Assembly (NCBI RefSeq): GCF_036370855.1
Contig: NC_088132.1
Location: 59,372,841 to 59,436,840 of the forward strand
Source of the DNA: Dromaius novaehollandiae
Taxonomy: Eukaryota; Chordata; Aves; Casuariiformes; Dromaiidae
Reading direction: 5' to 3'
Length of the DNA stretch: 64,000 nucleotides
Of this stretch, positions 49,238 through 61,979 are shown piece after piece. The notes under the pieces are model-generated. The model searched no databases and was not told where the DNA came from. It saw only the letters and a program-made list of their open reading frames with translations. Numbering within the stretch: position 1 is the first letter of the stretch; the number at the start of each line of letters is the position of its first letter. A program made the position numbers and the translations under genes.

Positions 49238-51022
49238 GAAGGGGATTGCCACTAGAATGAATCCAGTGAAGTTCTGCAGGGATCTTTAGAAAGATCATAG
49301 CAAGGAAAATGAAATTATTATAGCATGTGTTTATGTGTGTGCACATGTGCACTTATCTGCCATAGGCAGCGTGTTGGCCACCTTTGTCTTAAATCTTGCA
49401 GTGCAAGGCAAGAGCCAGAGAGCTCTGCATGCTTTATAGCCTCACATTCAGAGTGTTCTGGGATGCTGGAGGAGGGATGCTTAGATGTGCCTGTGGGTAC
49501 AGGTAGGGAGAGGGGACACTTGTACTGAGTTGTACTGGATTGTGCAGTCAGTGAACATGGATTGGAATTCTTCTCAAATGCCAGTTGTAATATTCTTCCT
49601 TTAAAATTAGTAAGCTGGTAACATTATCTCTTTTTTGATTGCCAGTCTGTGTGTTACTTAGGATCAAACAATGAATTCCAATTCAGATAAAGGGTTACAA
49701 AAGGGCAGACCTGTCCAAACATGCAGCTCCATTAAACTACTTCCAGAAAGCCTCAAAAATAAATAAAAATAAAATTTGTTTTTAATTGAGTATTATACTG
49801 TAGGGTTTTACTTCAAACCTGAAGTTGTCACCCAAATGCAATATATAGCTGATACTCTTTAATCACGGTTGCTATCCAAACTGACAGAAAGAAATGCCCT
49901 TTTTCTCCCCAAAAGTGAAGATTAGCTTTTCTTTAAGGTCATTTTGTAATCTACACTGCTCCTACTTTGGTCATGCTTAATCATACTAATTTTAGCTTAA
50001 TTTATTCAAATAAGGAGGAAATATATAATGTTAAATGTGGTCAAATTCAAGTGGTCCTATGTTTTGCGACATAAGATAAATTACTGAAACTGTGTTGTTT
50101 GGCCAGATGCATACTGTTAAACTAGGGACGCTGCTTTTCTCTCTCTTCCTTTTCCACTACCTTCTTGGGCACATTTCTTGTTAAGGATTATGGTCAACTG
50201 CCTTTTATCTGAATTGGGAAATCAGAGATGTTAGGAAATCACAGATAATGTGGCTGCTACAGGAGTTTTGGGGAGCAAAGTGCAAAGACGCACTTGGTGG
50301 CAGGGCTTAATAACTGTAGGTTTGGATGGCCTGGCGCTAAGCCTGCATGTCCGTACTGTGTGGATAATCAGCTGAGATGCAGTCCCGTGATTGTATCTCT
50401 TGCATGTCCTATCTCTATTAAAGCAAAAGGCAAATAGAGTTTATCCCATCTTTGGTGGAAAGTGGTGTCATAGCTGCAAATCTGATGCCTTATTTTCAGT
50501 ATTAATACAGTAGGAAACATCTTTCTTGGTACGTATTTTGTCAAAGGAGGAGTTTGTAAAGGAAGCTTTAAGCCTAAGCTATGTGTAGTGAAGATACAGT
50601 AAGGTTAACTGTTTTACAGTAAAATGCATCACTTCAACTGTAAGCACACGACATGATTAAAAAGCAAGCAGATGATCATGTGTCACCTCCACAACATAGT
50701 GCCAGCTTTAGGCATCTGGCCATCTAGGATGGGTCTGTTCTTCCTCCCTTTCTTTTTGAACTGTGATTGTAATTACTCAGGATTTGTATTATAAGTACTG
50801 CTCAGTAAAGGCATTGTAGAACTGGGCTCTGTATGTTTAAATTTCCTGAATATACATAAAAATCTTCCTCTAATGCTTTTTTGTTGTTCTTTTTACAGTT
50901 TGCTAGATTGTATTTTTGCTGCCAGTTGCTAAAGGTTACTTAGTTTATCACAACATTTATGAGAATATTTTTGCTACGTTTAATAAGCTGTTACTCGCAT
51001 AGCTCAATAGGCAGTTTTTTTT

Positions 51023-51032
51023 GGGGGGGGGG
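51023..51032. repeat. G10 run within T-rich tract
   Basis: T8 then G10 then T-rich sequence, just upstream (70 bases) of TENT2 exon 8. Long G runs near acceptors can bind hnRNP H/F (known motif preference); an effect here is inference. Confidence 0.7.
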
Positions 51033-51102
51033 TTGTTTTTGTTTTTTGTTTTAACATCAGCATTTTGCATGAGACTTTAATTGGATGTTTTCTCCCTTTC
51101 AG

Positions 51103-51172
51103 CAAGCTACATTGAGCGACCTCAGCTGATTCGAGCAAAAGTGCCAATAGTGAAGTTCAGGGATAAAGTCAG
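51103..51172 (+). CDS. TENT2: TENT2 exon 8: residues 266-289, ends at a GC donor
   Basis: Acceptor CCCTTTCAG; encodes SSYIERPQLIRAKVPIVKF then RDKV, all typical of GLD2 proteins. The exon ends ...GTCAG and is followed by GCAAGT, a GC-type donor with an otherwise perfect U1 match. Only this boundary leaves two bases (AG) to join the C of exon 9 as Ser289 and keep the conserved SCVEFD reading. The nearby GT dinucleotides give the wrong phase and an immediate stop. Confidence 0.93.
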
Positions 51173-54100
51173 GCAAGTACTCTGTTCAAGATCATTTCTT
51201 AGACTCTGATACAGGAAAGTATTTATGTATTGTGCATGTGAGTAGTTCCGCTGAAGTCACGCTTTGTTTGTTTACGTTGTACTGTAGTAAGATTGCAAAT
51301 TTGTACAGCTAATGTGCAGTGGTAATCAGCTTACCTCCTTGATAGCCTACAGCAGTTTCTGTGGTTGGGATGCTGCTTAGTTTCTGTGATGTGAACTAAT
51401 AACATTATTTGGTGTATTTCTATAGTCAACTTGTGTGTGGTAGACTCCAGTTAACAGATGCTTCCTCACAGGAAGATAAAGGTGGGAAGAAAACTGCTGT
51501 GAAAGATGGTTTAGCTTTCTGTACAGACATCTTAAATATTGAGCTACTTAGGGAGTAATTCACAGTTTTTTGTATAAACACTATAAAACAAGCCTTAGCT
51601 CTTGTAATGACATTGTTTTCTTCATTAAAAATGTGCAAACTATTCATTTTAGGAGATTATATTCTGCTCTTTTCTAGGGAGGTATTCTGTATTTTAACAA
51701 TGTGTAGTATAACATGCTCTATTCACAGCGTTAGGTGCTGATTTGGTGGCCTTTTTTAAAAGAGGGAAGTAATTGGAAAGAACTGGATGTGTTGTATGTT
51801 ATTGTATTCATTGTACTTTGTTTACGAAGACATGAAAACAATTGAGGGGTGCACTGGAATAGAGAACCATGCCGTCGTTATCTTGGTGATAAGAGTATCT
51901 GACACTGAGTTTAAAAAAAAGTACAAAGCACTTTCGGAATCTGAATAATGTTCAAATTTTCCTATATTTATAGGACTACATTGCATAAGAATTATGTATA
52001 TTGCCTTCATGCAATAGCATAATTTCACTATTCTTAGTAAATAGGACTTTGAACAACTTTTTTGTGTGTAACTGTCTTATCCTGCCCACACACTTCTAAA
52101 ATTCTGCAACGCTGTCTCTCTGACCTTTAAAAAACAAACCAACCCACTTCTCTGGTCTCTCTTTGTGTGGTATCCTTTTATTGAAGCAAAAACTCTGCTG
52201 TGATAGAACTGAATCTGTTTTGTTCACAATTTGAACTAATAAACACCTTCCAGTTAAGCTCTTGCATTTGAGATTATATAATGCTTTTTAGGGTTTTGCT
52301 ACATACTTTTTTCATTTACCCATAATCCCATATTTACCTCTGTGTGGTTGCCTACCTTTTAAAGATACAAATAACGTTTGTCTAATAACTTTTTCTTTTA
52401 CACAGTACAGTAGCTTGTTTCTCCTATACTTTCTGAAAGTATTAAACTTGTCAAGTTAAAATTTGGGTATACAGCTTGCCTACACACAACAATGCTAGTC
52501 TTTCTATGGATACTTTAAATGATAAATTCCTGGTAAAAATCTTGCAGAAATGACGGAGGTATAGAAAAATATTTTTTTCCAATTTTAAATTGGGCTTTAA
52601 AAAGAAACTTAAATTATGGAAGTGATTAGGTGAGAAAATGGACATTCTTTGTAGGCATTTATAGTCCATACTATAGTCATTTGCAAAAAAAGTGACAGTC
52701 ATAATATTCATATACTTACAGACAGGATTCGAAGAATTCTTTCCTTCCTACTAACTCAAAGGATATCTTCTCAGACTAGAAGCTGCCCATTACATTCTGG
52801 GGGGAGAATAAAAACAGTACAGTTCACCATTTGGTTTTTTTTCCCTCCTCATCCCCATATCTTTCCCTTATGTATCTTTTCGCTTCCACCCATGTTTTGT
52901 CTAACTATCTGTCTCTTTCCAGTCTCTTACCAGCCTCTTCCCTGTGTTTTCCATCTGTTCATATACACACTCATTCACTCTTTCCAAGAGATCTTGAAAA
53001 ATGGATTGGATACTCTGTATCCAGGGGACTAAACCTGTTTTAGCCAAAACCAGAAACTAAATGTGAGAAGCTTCCTGTCAAAGCCAATTTTCTTGAAGCC
53101 CAGCTGCTGGGGAAGGCGGTAGAATGCAATGGATGCCATCTCTGCAGCCAGAGCCAGATTGTAGTGTATGTGTTGTCCATAAATGCCTGAAAATTACACC
53201 TTGCCTGCTTGATTTGATTTGGCAAAAGAAGAAAAAGGAATCAGTTTGGTTTTGTTTGTTCTACTTTTTGATCTTGGAGGCTTCTTAATGTCCTAACAGT
53301 AAGGGAAGGTCACTTGCACATAAAGACTTATTATCTCTATTTTTTGTTGTCTTTTGCAGGAAATAATTATAATACCAGCTCTGTTACCAGTCAGGCCTTT
53401 GATTAATTAACATTTCTGTACTGCAGAGGATGCAAAAGCTTTCTGTTCTACTGCATTTGATGTGCACTTGACTTTTTTTTCTCCCCTCCTTTAGTGCTTT
53501 TGGTAGAACTTGAGTCAAAACAGTACAAATCCCTTTTCAGTTGCTGTAACTGCAACATTTATTAAATGCGTGTATTAAAGTACAATAGAGCTACAATAGA
53601 ATTTGTTTAATCAACATCTGGTAATAAGTGATCTTGCCAACTGGAATTAACTGGAATTACATATGCTGCCTGACAATTCTTTACTATATTTGCACCTATA
53701 AATAATGGTCTTATTGGTGTTTGTGCTTATTTTAACAACTATCAAGCAGTAGCTCAAGCTTGTTTATTTCCTGTTGTGTTATTGTTTACTACCCTCTCAG
53801 AACATCTAAAAAATCATGTTTAATTTTTTTAATCGTGTAATATTTTTGATACAAAGGATGTTTTAATGTAGTTAATCTCAAAAATCTGTTCCGTATATTT
53901 ATGAATATGAATATGAATAGTTGTATATTGCAGATACCTACTGTTTTGTCAATATGAGGCCCTTCTTGTTGCAAGTTAAAATGTTGTTATAGCTTGTTGA
54001 TCATAAATTTGGATATTGTATCTTGAGCACTGTATTTAGGCTGCATATGCAGTATGAAATTCAGATTATTTGGAGTGGTAAAATAAAGCAGGTAATACTT

Positions 54101-54794
54101 GTTTGTTGTGCTCTTATTTGCTGTTAACCATATGAAACAGTTACTAAAAATTGCATGCTCTGAAACTGTTAAGATGATTTTCACAAAACATGCACTGTTT
54201 ACTGATAAATTTCATTTCAAAGTGCTTGTTGCTTATCTGTAACAGAGTCGAGCAACAGTGGGGTACTGAAATGTCGTGTTAAATTGGAATGTCTCAGGAA
54301 TAAGAGTAGTTAAATTTGAAATGTGTAAGGAGATTCTTACCTTCTGAGCTACTATAGTTAGTTCTCCTTCTCAGTTCATTGGTGGGCTATGATAAACTAA
54401 AACCTCAGAGAATCCTGCCTGGCATCAAAAGATGTTTTATCAAACCCACTATCTGTAGTAAAATCATGTATTTGAAGCCTAGCTGGGAAAAAGATTTGTT
54501 AAAAATCCAACAATTATTTGATATATTAAGTTGTCCTAAGGTCTAAACTTAGTTCTACCTGCATCTTCCCCACAACAGCCACATTTTGATAACTATGGAA
54601 TTCAAGTCTATAATTGTACCATACACAAATACAAAATGGAAATCATAGCCTTAAAACTCTTACTGTTTGAAGAAGAAAAATCCTAGAACATTGTCTTAAA
54701 GTTGTACTTCTTTACCTCTTTCACTAGTGGTAATAAATATTCTGAAACTGAATGCCGTAACATTTAATTCTTTTCTTTTTCTCCTTTTCCATAG
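51173..54794 (+). other. TENT2: TENT2 intron 8, GC-AG type
   Basis: 3622 bases, GCAAGT...TTTTCCATAG. AT-rich with no recognised internal gene. GC-AG introns are a minority class spliced by the major spliceosome and are often associated with alternative splicing. Confidence 0.85.
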
Positions 54795-54871
54795 CTGTGT
54801 GGAGTTTGACTTGAATGTAAACAATGTTGTAGGAATAAGAAATACATTCCTTCTGAGAACCTATGCATACA
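54795..54871 (+). CDS. TENT2: TENT2 exon 9: residues 289-315, third catalytic Asp
   Basis: Encodes CVEFDLNVNNVVGIRNTF followed by LLRTYAY. D294 in VEFDLN is the third metal-binding aspartate, completing the triad with D232 and D234. Thus the polymerase is predicted to be active. Acceptor TTCCATAG, donor GTAAGT at 54872, with one base left for codon 315. Confidence 0.95.
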
Positions 54872-57800
54872 GTAAGTTTTTGATATATTTTCTTATTTCT
54901 GTGAATTTTTGCCTGCAGTTTTAGTTTGTATTTTAGTCTTGATAAACTAATAAAATTCAGTTGAATGTATTATATTAAGTTACCATGTATAATTACTTAA
55001 TTAGCTGCATTAGATAGCTTTAATGTAATTTTTTGTTGCTCTAAATGTATGGAGAAAAACATCAGCTAGCTATGTTTTTAATTGAATATTATAATATTCA
55101 GAAGATGATAAAATATCTTCATATTAAGGTCCACATATTTATTACAACGGCTGCTTCAGTCTTCTGCAGATAATGGGGTGGGGGAAGAGGAGCAGAACCA
55201 AATACATTATTGTATTATTCCCTTTGTACCAGTGATTATAGTGTGATACCATTTTCTGTTTCTTTTATTTCCCTGCAGCCACTGATAGGTATGTGTGACT
55301 GATAGCTAGCTGAGGCTATGTCTTACAATACAGAGTCTTTCCTTGGGAAATCTGAAATGTTACTTCAGTTTTTAGACTAACCCCAAAACACAACTGGGTT
55401 GTGTCTCCTCAGTAGTTTGCATTTCAGTGGGAGACTGTGGAACACACATCTAAAGGGGAAGTAATAAAAACAGCACTCTTAGTGCTAAGCTAAGCTTTTG
55501 TTGTTTAGCACTATGATGTCATTTGGCAGATAAATGCATAAGGAGCAGACCTTGGGCTAATGCCTCTAGGTCACCTGCATTTCTCCCTTTACCACCTTGT
55601 TCAGTTTTTGCATACATGAGTTCCTTTCTTTTTAGGGTAGGAAGTTATCAGTACAAGCTATGCTTACTAACTACTTTTGACTAATACTTAGAGCAGAGTA
55701 GTTTCACAGTGTTGCATATTCAGAGGGGATCTCATCCTGGAAAAGTTATTTAACTGTAACTTCCTCATGTACCCAGGAAGGCATCCACCTAGAAAGAGAT
55801 TTCCTTCTAAGCTTAAATAGTTTAGAAAAGTAATCTTTGTTACAGCTATAGGTATGGGGTCACTTCACTAAGTCTAATGTTAACATTGTTGTTCCCAGTT
55901 TCTGCCACTGGTTTCTATGTCTCACCACTTACTCCTCTCAGCAAATCACTATAGGTACAGGCAGGAATCCAGATGGTAAAAAGCAGTGGAAGGGGTCTAT
56001 GTGGCCCAACTTTTTTTCTTTCTTTCTGCCATGGTGTCCACCTTTATAAGGACTGCAGGCTCCTTAATATGCTCAGTCAAAATTAACTTAATGTCTCCTG
56101 ATGATAGTGATAAATATTACTATTTTCTTGAGGTCAAGGAGTGAGTTACTAAGGGAGGCTTTTGACTGAAAAGATAATGTGCAAGACCTTCATAAAGAGG
56201 CAGTCTTTGTCAAGCATAGTCCTCTCTTCTTGGGATAAGACAACTCTCATGTGGCTTCAGGCAAACAAAAACAAACGAAAACTATTATCAGACATCTAGT
56301 CCCTTTACATACTTTTAGAAGTCATATCAACCAGGGTGGGTAGCACTAAAAGTATTAGCCTGCTCACTTAAAATATGCATGGCTGAAGATCTTCAACCTG
56401 CTTGCAAGAAAAAAAAAATACCTCTATTATGTAAGATATATGGATATTTTTGTTCCATGGAGTTAGATACTCAAGCAAACAAGGGGCTGGTTAACTTAGT
56501 GAGCATGATAAAAAATATTTATAAATATTTCTGTGGATGCTCTTCTGTCTTTTCCAAACCAGCCCTTCTATGTTGGTGCATCAGGTGCTGTAGAAGAGAT
56601 CAAAGATTATATGACTAAGTGGAGCAGAAGGTCCACAGAAGGAGAAAATGTAGGTAGATTAAGTAGAGCTAGTAACTGGAATGTATTGCTTTTGTGTTAT
56701 CAGTTGGTCACCTAAGGAGGCCTGTCTGGAGTAAGTCTGCAATTCATGGGTGGGATTTTTCAATTAGAGTGGAAGCCAGACCTTTTAGTTTTGAGCAAAT
56801 GACATTCCCTCAAGAAAATACACCGTAATAGATTGTTAACTGATGTAAGAATGTCAGGAAAAACTTACTGGTAGTGTTACACACTGATTTCATTATATAT
56901 TAACGACGAATACTAGCAAACACAAAACCTGATCTCAAAATGAAGTTAACTAAAGTGAAATCCTTTCCATTGTGATGCTCAAAGAAAAGTCCAGTTTAGA
57001 ATTTGAGCCTATTTGCATTTGTCTCATGAAAAATCATGTTTCTGTTATTGAGAATGTTGTTGTTATTGTCTGTATACTAATTCTTCTGCATCTTATTTAG
57101 TAACAGTCAGAATTTTTAATCCAACCACTAGTGAATGATGTAGAGGATCAGGTGACTGGTGGAAAGGGTTTTTGTTTTTAAGAAGTCTTCCAGACGTAAT
57201 TCAGGACATTCATTTCAAGAAGAGTGCCATGTTCAGGAGCATGTCTGCTGAACCATTGTGAATAAGTTGTAAGAGGCAGTTGGTTTGACAGGATTTTTCA
57301 GAATAACACAGAACACAACTGGCGCTGTTACAGAAAGTCTCTCTTGTCCTGGATGAAGCAGTTGTGAGTTATGTATTCATGTCCTGATGTTCAGCATACC
57401 AAACTTTGCACAAAGATGTCAGGGTAAGAAAGATATTCCAAAACACGTGATTATCTGGTCCATTGTAAGGTGGTTCACTGGGCTGATGATCAAATTCCAC
57501 ATATCTGCAAATAATAAATGAAGTATGCTGTGAGCTCCCTATGATATGTTGGTTAGTAACATCTCCCTAAAATGTGTTGTAACCTTCATACAGAAGGCTA
57601 CCTACATTCTCCTGCAATTCGGAAGTTCAGAACTGGAATGTGACTATAATATTGGTGTCTTTCCTGATGAAAAGGATAACTTGATTTAATGTGATATTTT
57701 ATCTAATAGATCTCATCTATGAAAAACTGCTGAGGACCAGGTAATTTTAGAATTAGTGTTTGGATGCAGTGTTTACTGCTTTCATGGACCCTGAGGAAAA

Positions 57801-58062
57801 ATTAAAAATAAGTTCTGTGTCCTGCAGTCAGAAGAATTTTTTTTTCTCTGTCCTCGAAGCTTATATAATCTAAATAAAAAATTTACATTTGGTCTGTCCT
57901 GGAATGTTTCTTAATTCAGGAAATTTGTACTGAGAACTGGAGGGAACTGCTGCATTGACTGGCACATCCAGTTTTGTCTCATCTGCAAGTTACCTGGCAT
58001 GGCCCTTGTAATGCATCTGTGGATCTTACTACCCAAAAGATATTTTCAAATGCAATTTTTTT

Positions 58063-58097
<35 letters not shown>

Positions 58098-58257
58098 GGA
58101 CAGTAGTTGTAGGATAACTAAGTAAAGTCTATAAATGGCTTACAAGAGGTAACTTTAGAGTGCAAAACAAGTGTCATATTGATCAGGTGGCAATAAAAAT
58201 TAATTGATCACTGTCTAGTTATTGTGCTTTTTTGATAAGTATTTATTTTACTTACAG
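54872..58257 (+). other. TENT2: TENT2 intron 9
   Basis: 3386 bases, GTAAGT...TACTTACAG. Contains a long T tract (58066-58092) close to the acceptor. No coding feature recognised. Confidence 0.85.
58066..58092. repeat. T27 homopolymer
   Basis: 27 consecutive T preceded by T8-CC. It could be the A-tail of a minus-strand retroposed sequence, but no body or flanking duplication was found. It lies 165 bases upstream of exon 10. Confidence 0.8.
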
Positions 58258-58386
58258 TTGAGAATCGAGTTCGTCCATTAGTACTGGTTGTTAAGAAGTG
58301 GGCGAGTTTTCATGACATAAATGATGCCAGTCGTGGTACTTTAAGCAGCTATAGTCTTGTATTGATGGTTTTGCACTATTTACAGA
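58258..58386 (+). CDS. TENT2: TENT2 exon 10: residues 315-358
   Basis: Acceptor TACTTACAG, donor GTAAGT at 58387. Encodes ENRVRPLVLVVKKWASFHD, then INDASRGTLSSYSLVLMV and LHYLQ. The GTLSSYSLVLM motif is the hallmark of the central domain of non-canonical poly(A) polymerases and contributes to nucleotide selection. One base is left for codon 358. Confidence 0.95.
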
Positions 58387-58665
58387 GTAAGTATTTTTTG
58401 CCTTTTGAAACTGTTCCTTTAAAGTTTGTATTTGTGTAGTTTTCCTCTTTAATTTTAAACATCAACAGCAATCATTTTCCACAAGGAAAAATCTGAAAAC
58501 AAGGTGGTGTTTTTACTCCCTTTCCGTAGTGCTGCATTTTTATCTAAGAAGTGGACCTCTTCTCTGGAGTCAGAGTTACCAGCTTAAAAAAAATCAATGT
58601 ACCTGCAGGATGTTGTGTAACTATAAAATAAACTCAAGCTCTTGTTAGCAAAAACCTGCCCTTTT

Positions 58666-58713
58666 TAGATAATCCACTGTGCAGTGGGTAGCGAATTATT
58701 TAGTAATTCCAAG
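58666..58713. repeat. Dispersed repeat copy A (unknown family)
   Basis: Aligns with 59593-59639 at about 79% identity (38 of 48 columns by eye, one gap). Contains the small hairpin CCACT-GTGC-AGTGG. No family recognised; the element may be part of an old SINE or DNA-transposon derivative. Confidence 0.6.
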
Positions 58714-59592
58714 AGAAAAAGCTTAACGTCACAATTTCAAATTTCTTGTATTTGGGAAATTCCAAGAAAATTGAAGGGACAACAAATGCTGTGAGGTGAC
58801 TTTTCTCTGTTTTGATAAACCAAGGACTTAACATGGGAGCATATATATGCAAGAATGCACATATAGTTAGGGGATTTTCTGATTACTGTCTTCTGTGAGG
58901 TGACTGCTGTCTCATGAGAAGTTGGGACTGCCAGTGGCAGCATCTTTTTTTTTTTTTTTGTGACTTTAATATATCGACTGTGACTAATATATCAAAACAC
59001 TGAACTTTTGTCTGGAGCTGAGAAGCCTTACTTGTGGAATTAAGGATCCCTGTTGACAATTCAAGGAAGCTATGTAGTCCAGTAGTGTTCCTAAAGAATA
59101 GATTGAAATGAGCTCATCTCCCTATTAGTTTCGGTTATTAGAGAAATCCATGTTTGTAATTTTGTAAGTTGCAATTCTTGCTTAAGACTTGCATAAGAAA
59201 TCATTTAGGTCAGTATGAGATTCTCATTTATTGGGAGACAAGTGATTTCAGAAGGGTAGGCCAGGGGTAGGACATACGTCTTGTGGAGTAACATGAATGT
59301 AGAAGTATTTTCTTAATTCCTGTCAGTTCATATATGGACTTTGTATTTTGCTGCTTATATTCATTCTTTGCTTTAATATTTTTGTAACATGCTGATTGTT
59401 CATTGTATTTATTTTAATAAGTGTATTCTTAACATTTTATGATCACAGCTGTAGATAAACTGTGTACATTTTCATTTTAGATTTTTCCCTTTGTCAATCT
59501 GTGTAGTGCTTTTTTTGTTTGTTTTTGTTAATTGGATAAAAAGAGACAATGATTCTGTTTAGTTCCTTTGACAGCTCATTTGGCCTGGAATA

Positions 59593-59639
59593 TAGATACC
59601 CACTGTAGAGTGGGTGGCCAAGGGTTTAGTAGTTCCAAG
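59593..59639. repeat. Dispersed repeat copy B (unknown family)
   Basis: Same orientation as the copy about 0.93 kb upstream. Its hairpin CCCACT-GTAG-AGTGGG is retained with compensating changes in loop and stem edge. The downstream ACCCACTCT at about 59651 can also pair with AGAGTGGGT, allowing a larger fold. Confidence 0.6.
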
Positions 59640-61165
59640 GCCGTGCTACACCCACTCTGTGCTAGGCCTGGAAGCTTTTTATGACAGTTGACTCAAGCTG
59701 GTAGTTTTCTTTCAGCTGTACAGTATCTGTAGTGTAGGACCTAGGAAGGCATTTTGTCTGTTTGAGATCCAGTAGGGTTACTTTTGAATTCTTTGATCCC
59801 TGTAGTGTGTGCATATTACTAATGTACCAATCATCAGGATAGTAGGATGTAAGTCAGTCTATACTGTGCCTATGGCCTTTTCTCTACGTTAGCTGTGGTG
59901 GTATTCCATAGGTTTGTTTCTGTGAAAAGAAAAAGAAAATCCTGCAAAGTCTGTTACCACAGCTCTGAAACAATATTGTAGGTGATAGATCTTTAATATA
60001 GGTTCTTAACAACTATAAAAAAAATGAATTGTTTATCGGAAGAGTTGAAATGACAAATCGACTTAAAAATAAAATGGCCACACTGATGATTAGATACAGA
60101 AGTGAAACTGGTGAGCGCTACTGGGTGCAAAGATTGCTATGCAAAGGTGAAGCATGTGCAAGAGATGAGGAGAAGTATCCTTACACTGTCTAGCAATTAG
60201 TGACCATCTTAACTGTGACTTGGTAAGCATTTGATGCTGCTGGTATTAGGCTTTTAGTGGAAGCAGGCCTTTTCACTTGGAAACTTACCCTGAAAATATA
60301 CTTTGAGAATATTACAGTAACTCTGGAGACCGGGAGTGTGGAATTTCTTAGGTGCTGTGTGCAGTCATGAATAGCCAATTACTGAGCTGTGCATAAAAGT
60401 AATGCACAAAAGGGAAGAGAGTGGGAGTTGCAAGCAAATATAAATGTGTAGGCTTGCAGTAATGTTAATGACTGCAAGCATGAGGGCATTTGCTGTAGTC
60501 ATCTGTGGCAGCTGCCACAGCTGTCTGGGGAAGAAGAAGATTTGAATAATTCTTTTCATGCAGAACTGTGGGATCAGTCAGCTGCCGATGAAGTATCAGC
60601 AGTCTGAGGCCAGAGGTGGGGATTTCTAACCTGTGCTCCATGAGCCCTTTCTGCTAAAAGGGCCGTGGCTCTAAGCATATATCTGGTGCCAGCTGTTTGA
60701 ATCCTAATGTTTTATTCCTTCAAGTTTTAACAACTTTTTCTCATTTCTACTGCGTGTATATGGTACTATTGAAAGCAGCTTGTGTCCTCAGAATTTGCTA
60801 GTAGGGCTTTTATTGATGGTACTGGGCAGGAAAACAGTCAAGAATAAAAGCTTTCTTTTAGCAATAAATATGGTCTCTCTTCATTAGGCAAATTGCTTTC
60901 CTGTACTACTTAATCTATTTCCATTTTCTTATCATACTAGTGTGGAAGTCTTTTGACCTAAGGTTAGTGTGGCTTGAGTTTATTTCGTAGGTACATCAAT
61001 GTTTTGTGCATGAACTTTCCTCCAGGTAACAGGTCCAATTATCTTGTACAGTAGGAAAAGAAAAACTCGGGTGGCAAACGCTAGTGGTAAGTGGGTAGCT
61101 TTTCCCCTTAACCCTGTCATCTTAATGCATCATGCAGACTCAGAAATTAACATGAAGTATCTTGA

Positions 61166-61726
61166 TTACTCATACTGCTCAGATTTTGTTGCCTGTTCTT
61201 TCAGTATAGGAGAGAATTGGAAAATATCCAAGATGTTGTAGAAATAAGACTCTTTCATATTTCCAAATGCCCACAAACAAAATAAAATGATTATTAAAGC
61301 AGCTATGATCATATTAACTAGCAGGACTGCTAAGAATATAGTATACTCTTTGAAAATATCCCAAGCATGCTTTGAGAATTCTGCTATTCTAGTTTTTTTC
61401 GTCCCTATAGAAAAAAGATGCTTGAACATCTCTTCCCTTGTGAGATCTTGTTTCAAGGGTGAATTAAATCCCAAGTCAAAGTCCTGTGTGTTGAACATAA
61501 TTATCATTTTCCCTAGTGAATGATATAGACCAGTTTTGTTCAAAAAAAACATGCCAATGAAGTGACATTCAAACCTTACTACCAAGGGTGATCTAACAGT
61601 TCTGTAGCTGCTGTAAGGGTTGAGTGAGGTGTGAATGCTTTGGGATTTTTTTTCTGTCCCTGTGTATCTGTAGCACCACCTGACCTGGGAGATGATTTTT
61701 TTTATCTTGTTATTTTTAGTATGCAA
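61166..61726 (-). other. Unidentified antisense open reading frame with a membrane segment
   Basis: A stop-free stretch of 186 codons on the strand opposite to TENT2. The first ATG is at 61552-61550, leaving 128 codons to TAA/TGA-type stop before 61166. The peptide has a balanced composition, a charged stretch (QDLTREEMFKHLF), then a strong hydrophobic segment (YTIFLAVLLVNMIIAALII, continuing to LFCLWAF) flanked by charged residues, and a C-terminal tail ending EQATKSEQYE. It resembles a single-pass membrane protein, but I recognise no family. No promoter or splice partner is established. It may be an exon of an antisense gene, an old retrocopy or element fragment, or chance. Confidence 0.25.
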
Positions 61727-61940
61727 TATGTTTTACCTGCCCATGAGTTTCATAAAAGATGAATTATTTAGTTTCTTTTGTATCACTAGTGTCTTTATAA
61801 CCTTTATCTTGCTTGCTGTTTAGTAGACCAGCTAACAGCATTAGATTGTATCTATTTTTTTATTGGGGATTTTGCCAGCAATGGCTGCTAAATATGTTGG
61901 GTGTTTTAGCTGTAGTTCAAGTTACTTTTGAAGACTCAAC

Positions 61941-61944
<4 letters not shown>

Positions 61945-61977
<33 letters not shown>
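61945..61977. repeat. A33 homopolymer
   Basis: 33 consecutive A. It could mark the 3' end of a plus-strand retroposed sequence, but no target-site duplication or recognisable source upstream is visible, and the nearby long open frame is on the opposite strand. Confidence 0.8.

Positions 61978-61979
<2 letters not shown>

Larger units (their letters stand above)
44086..51102 (+). other. TENT2: TENT2 intron 7 (7.0 kb)
   Basis: The longest intron in the window, GTAAGT...CCCTTTCAG. It holds an unexplained open frame at 44532-45065, a TG/T-rich tract near 45881-45925, a homopolymer C cluster at 48102-48123, a perfect 19-bp tandem duplication at 49195-49237 and a G10 run at 51023-51032. No exon of another gene is recognised. 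Confidence 0.8.

Noticed and set aside
58066..58092. T27 tract as the tail of a minus-strand retrocopy ending the antisense frame at 61166
   Set aside because: Three kilobases and TENT2 exon 10 lie between them, so they cannot be one insertion.
61945..61977. A33 tract as the tail of a processed retrogene
   Set aside because: No target-site duplication and no recognisable coding body immediately upstream on the plus strand; the nearby long open frame is on the other strand.
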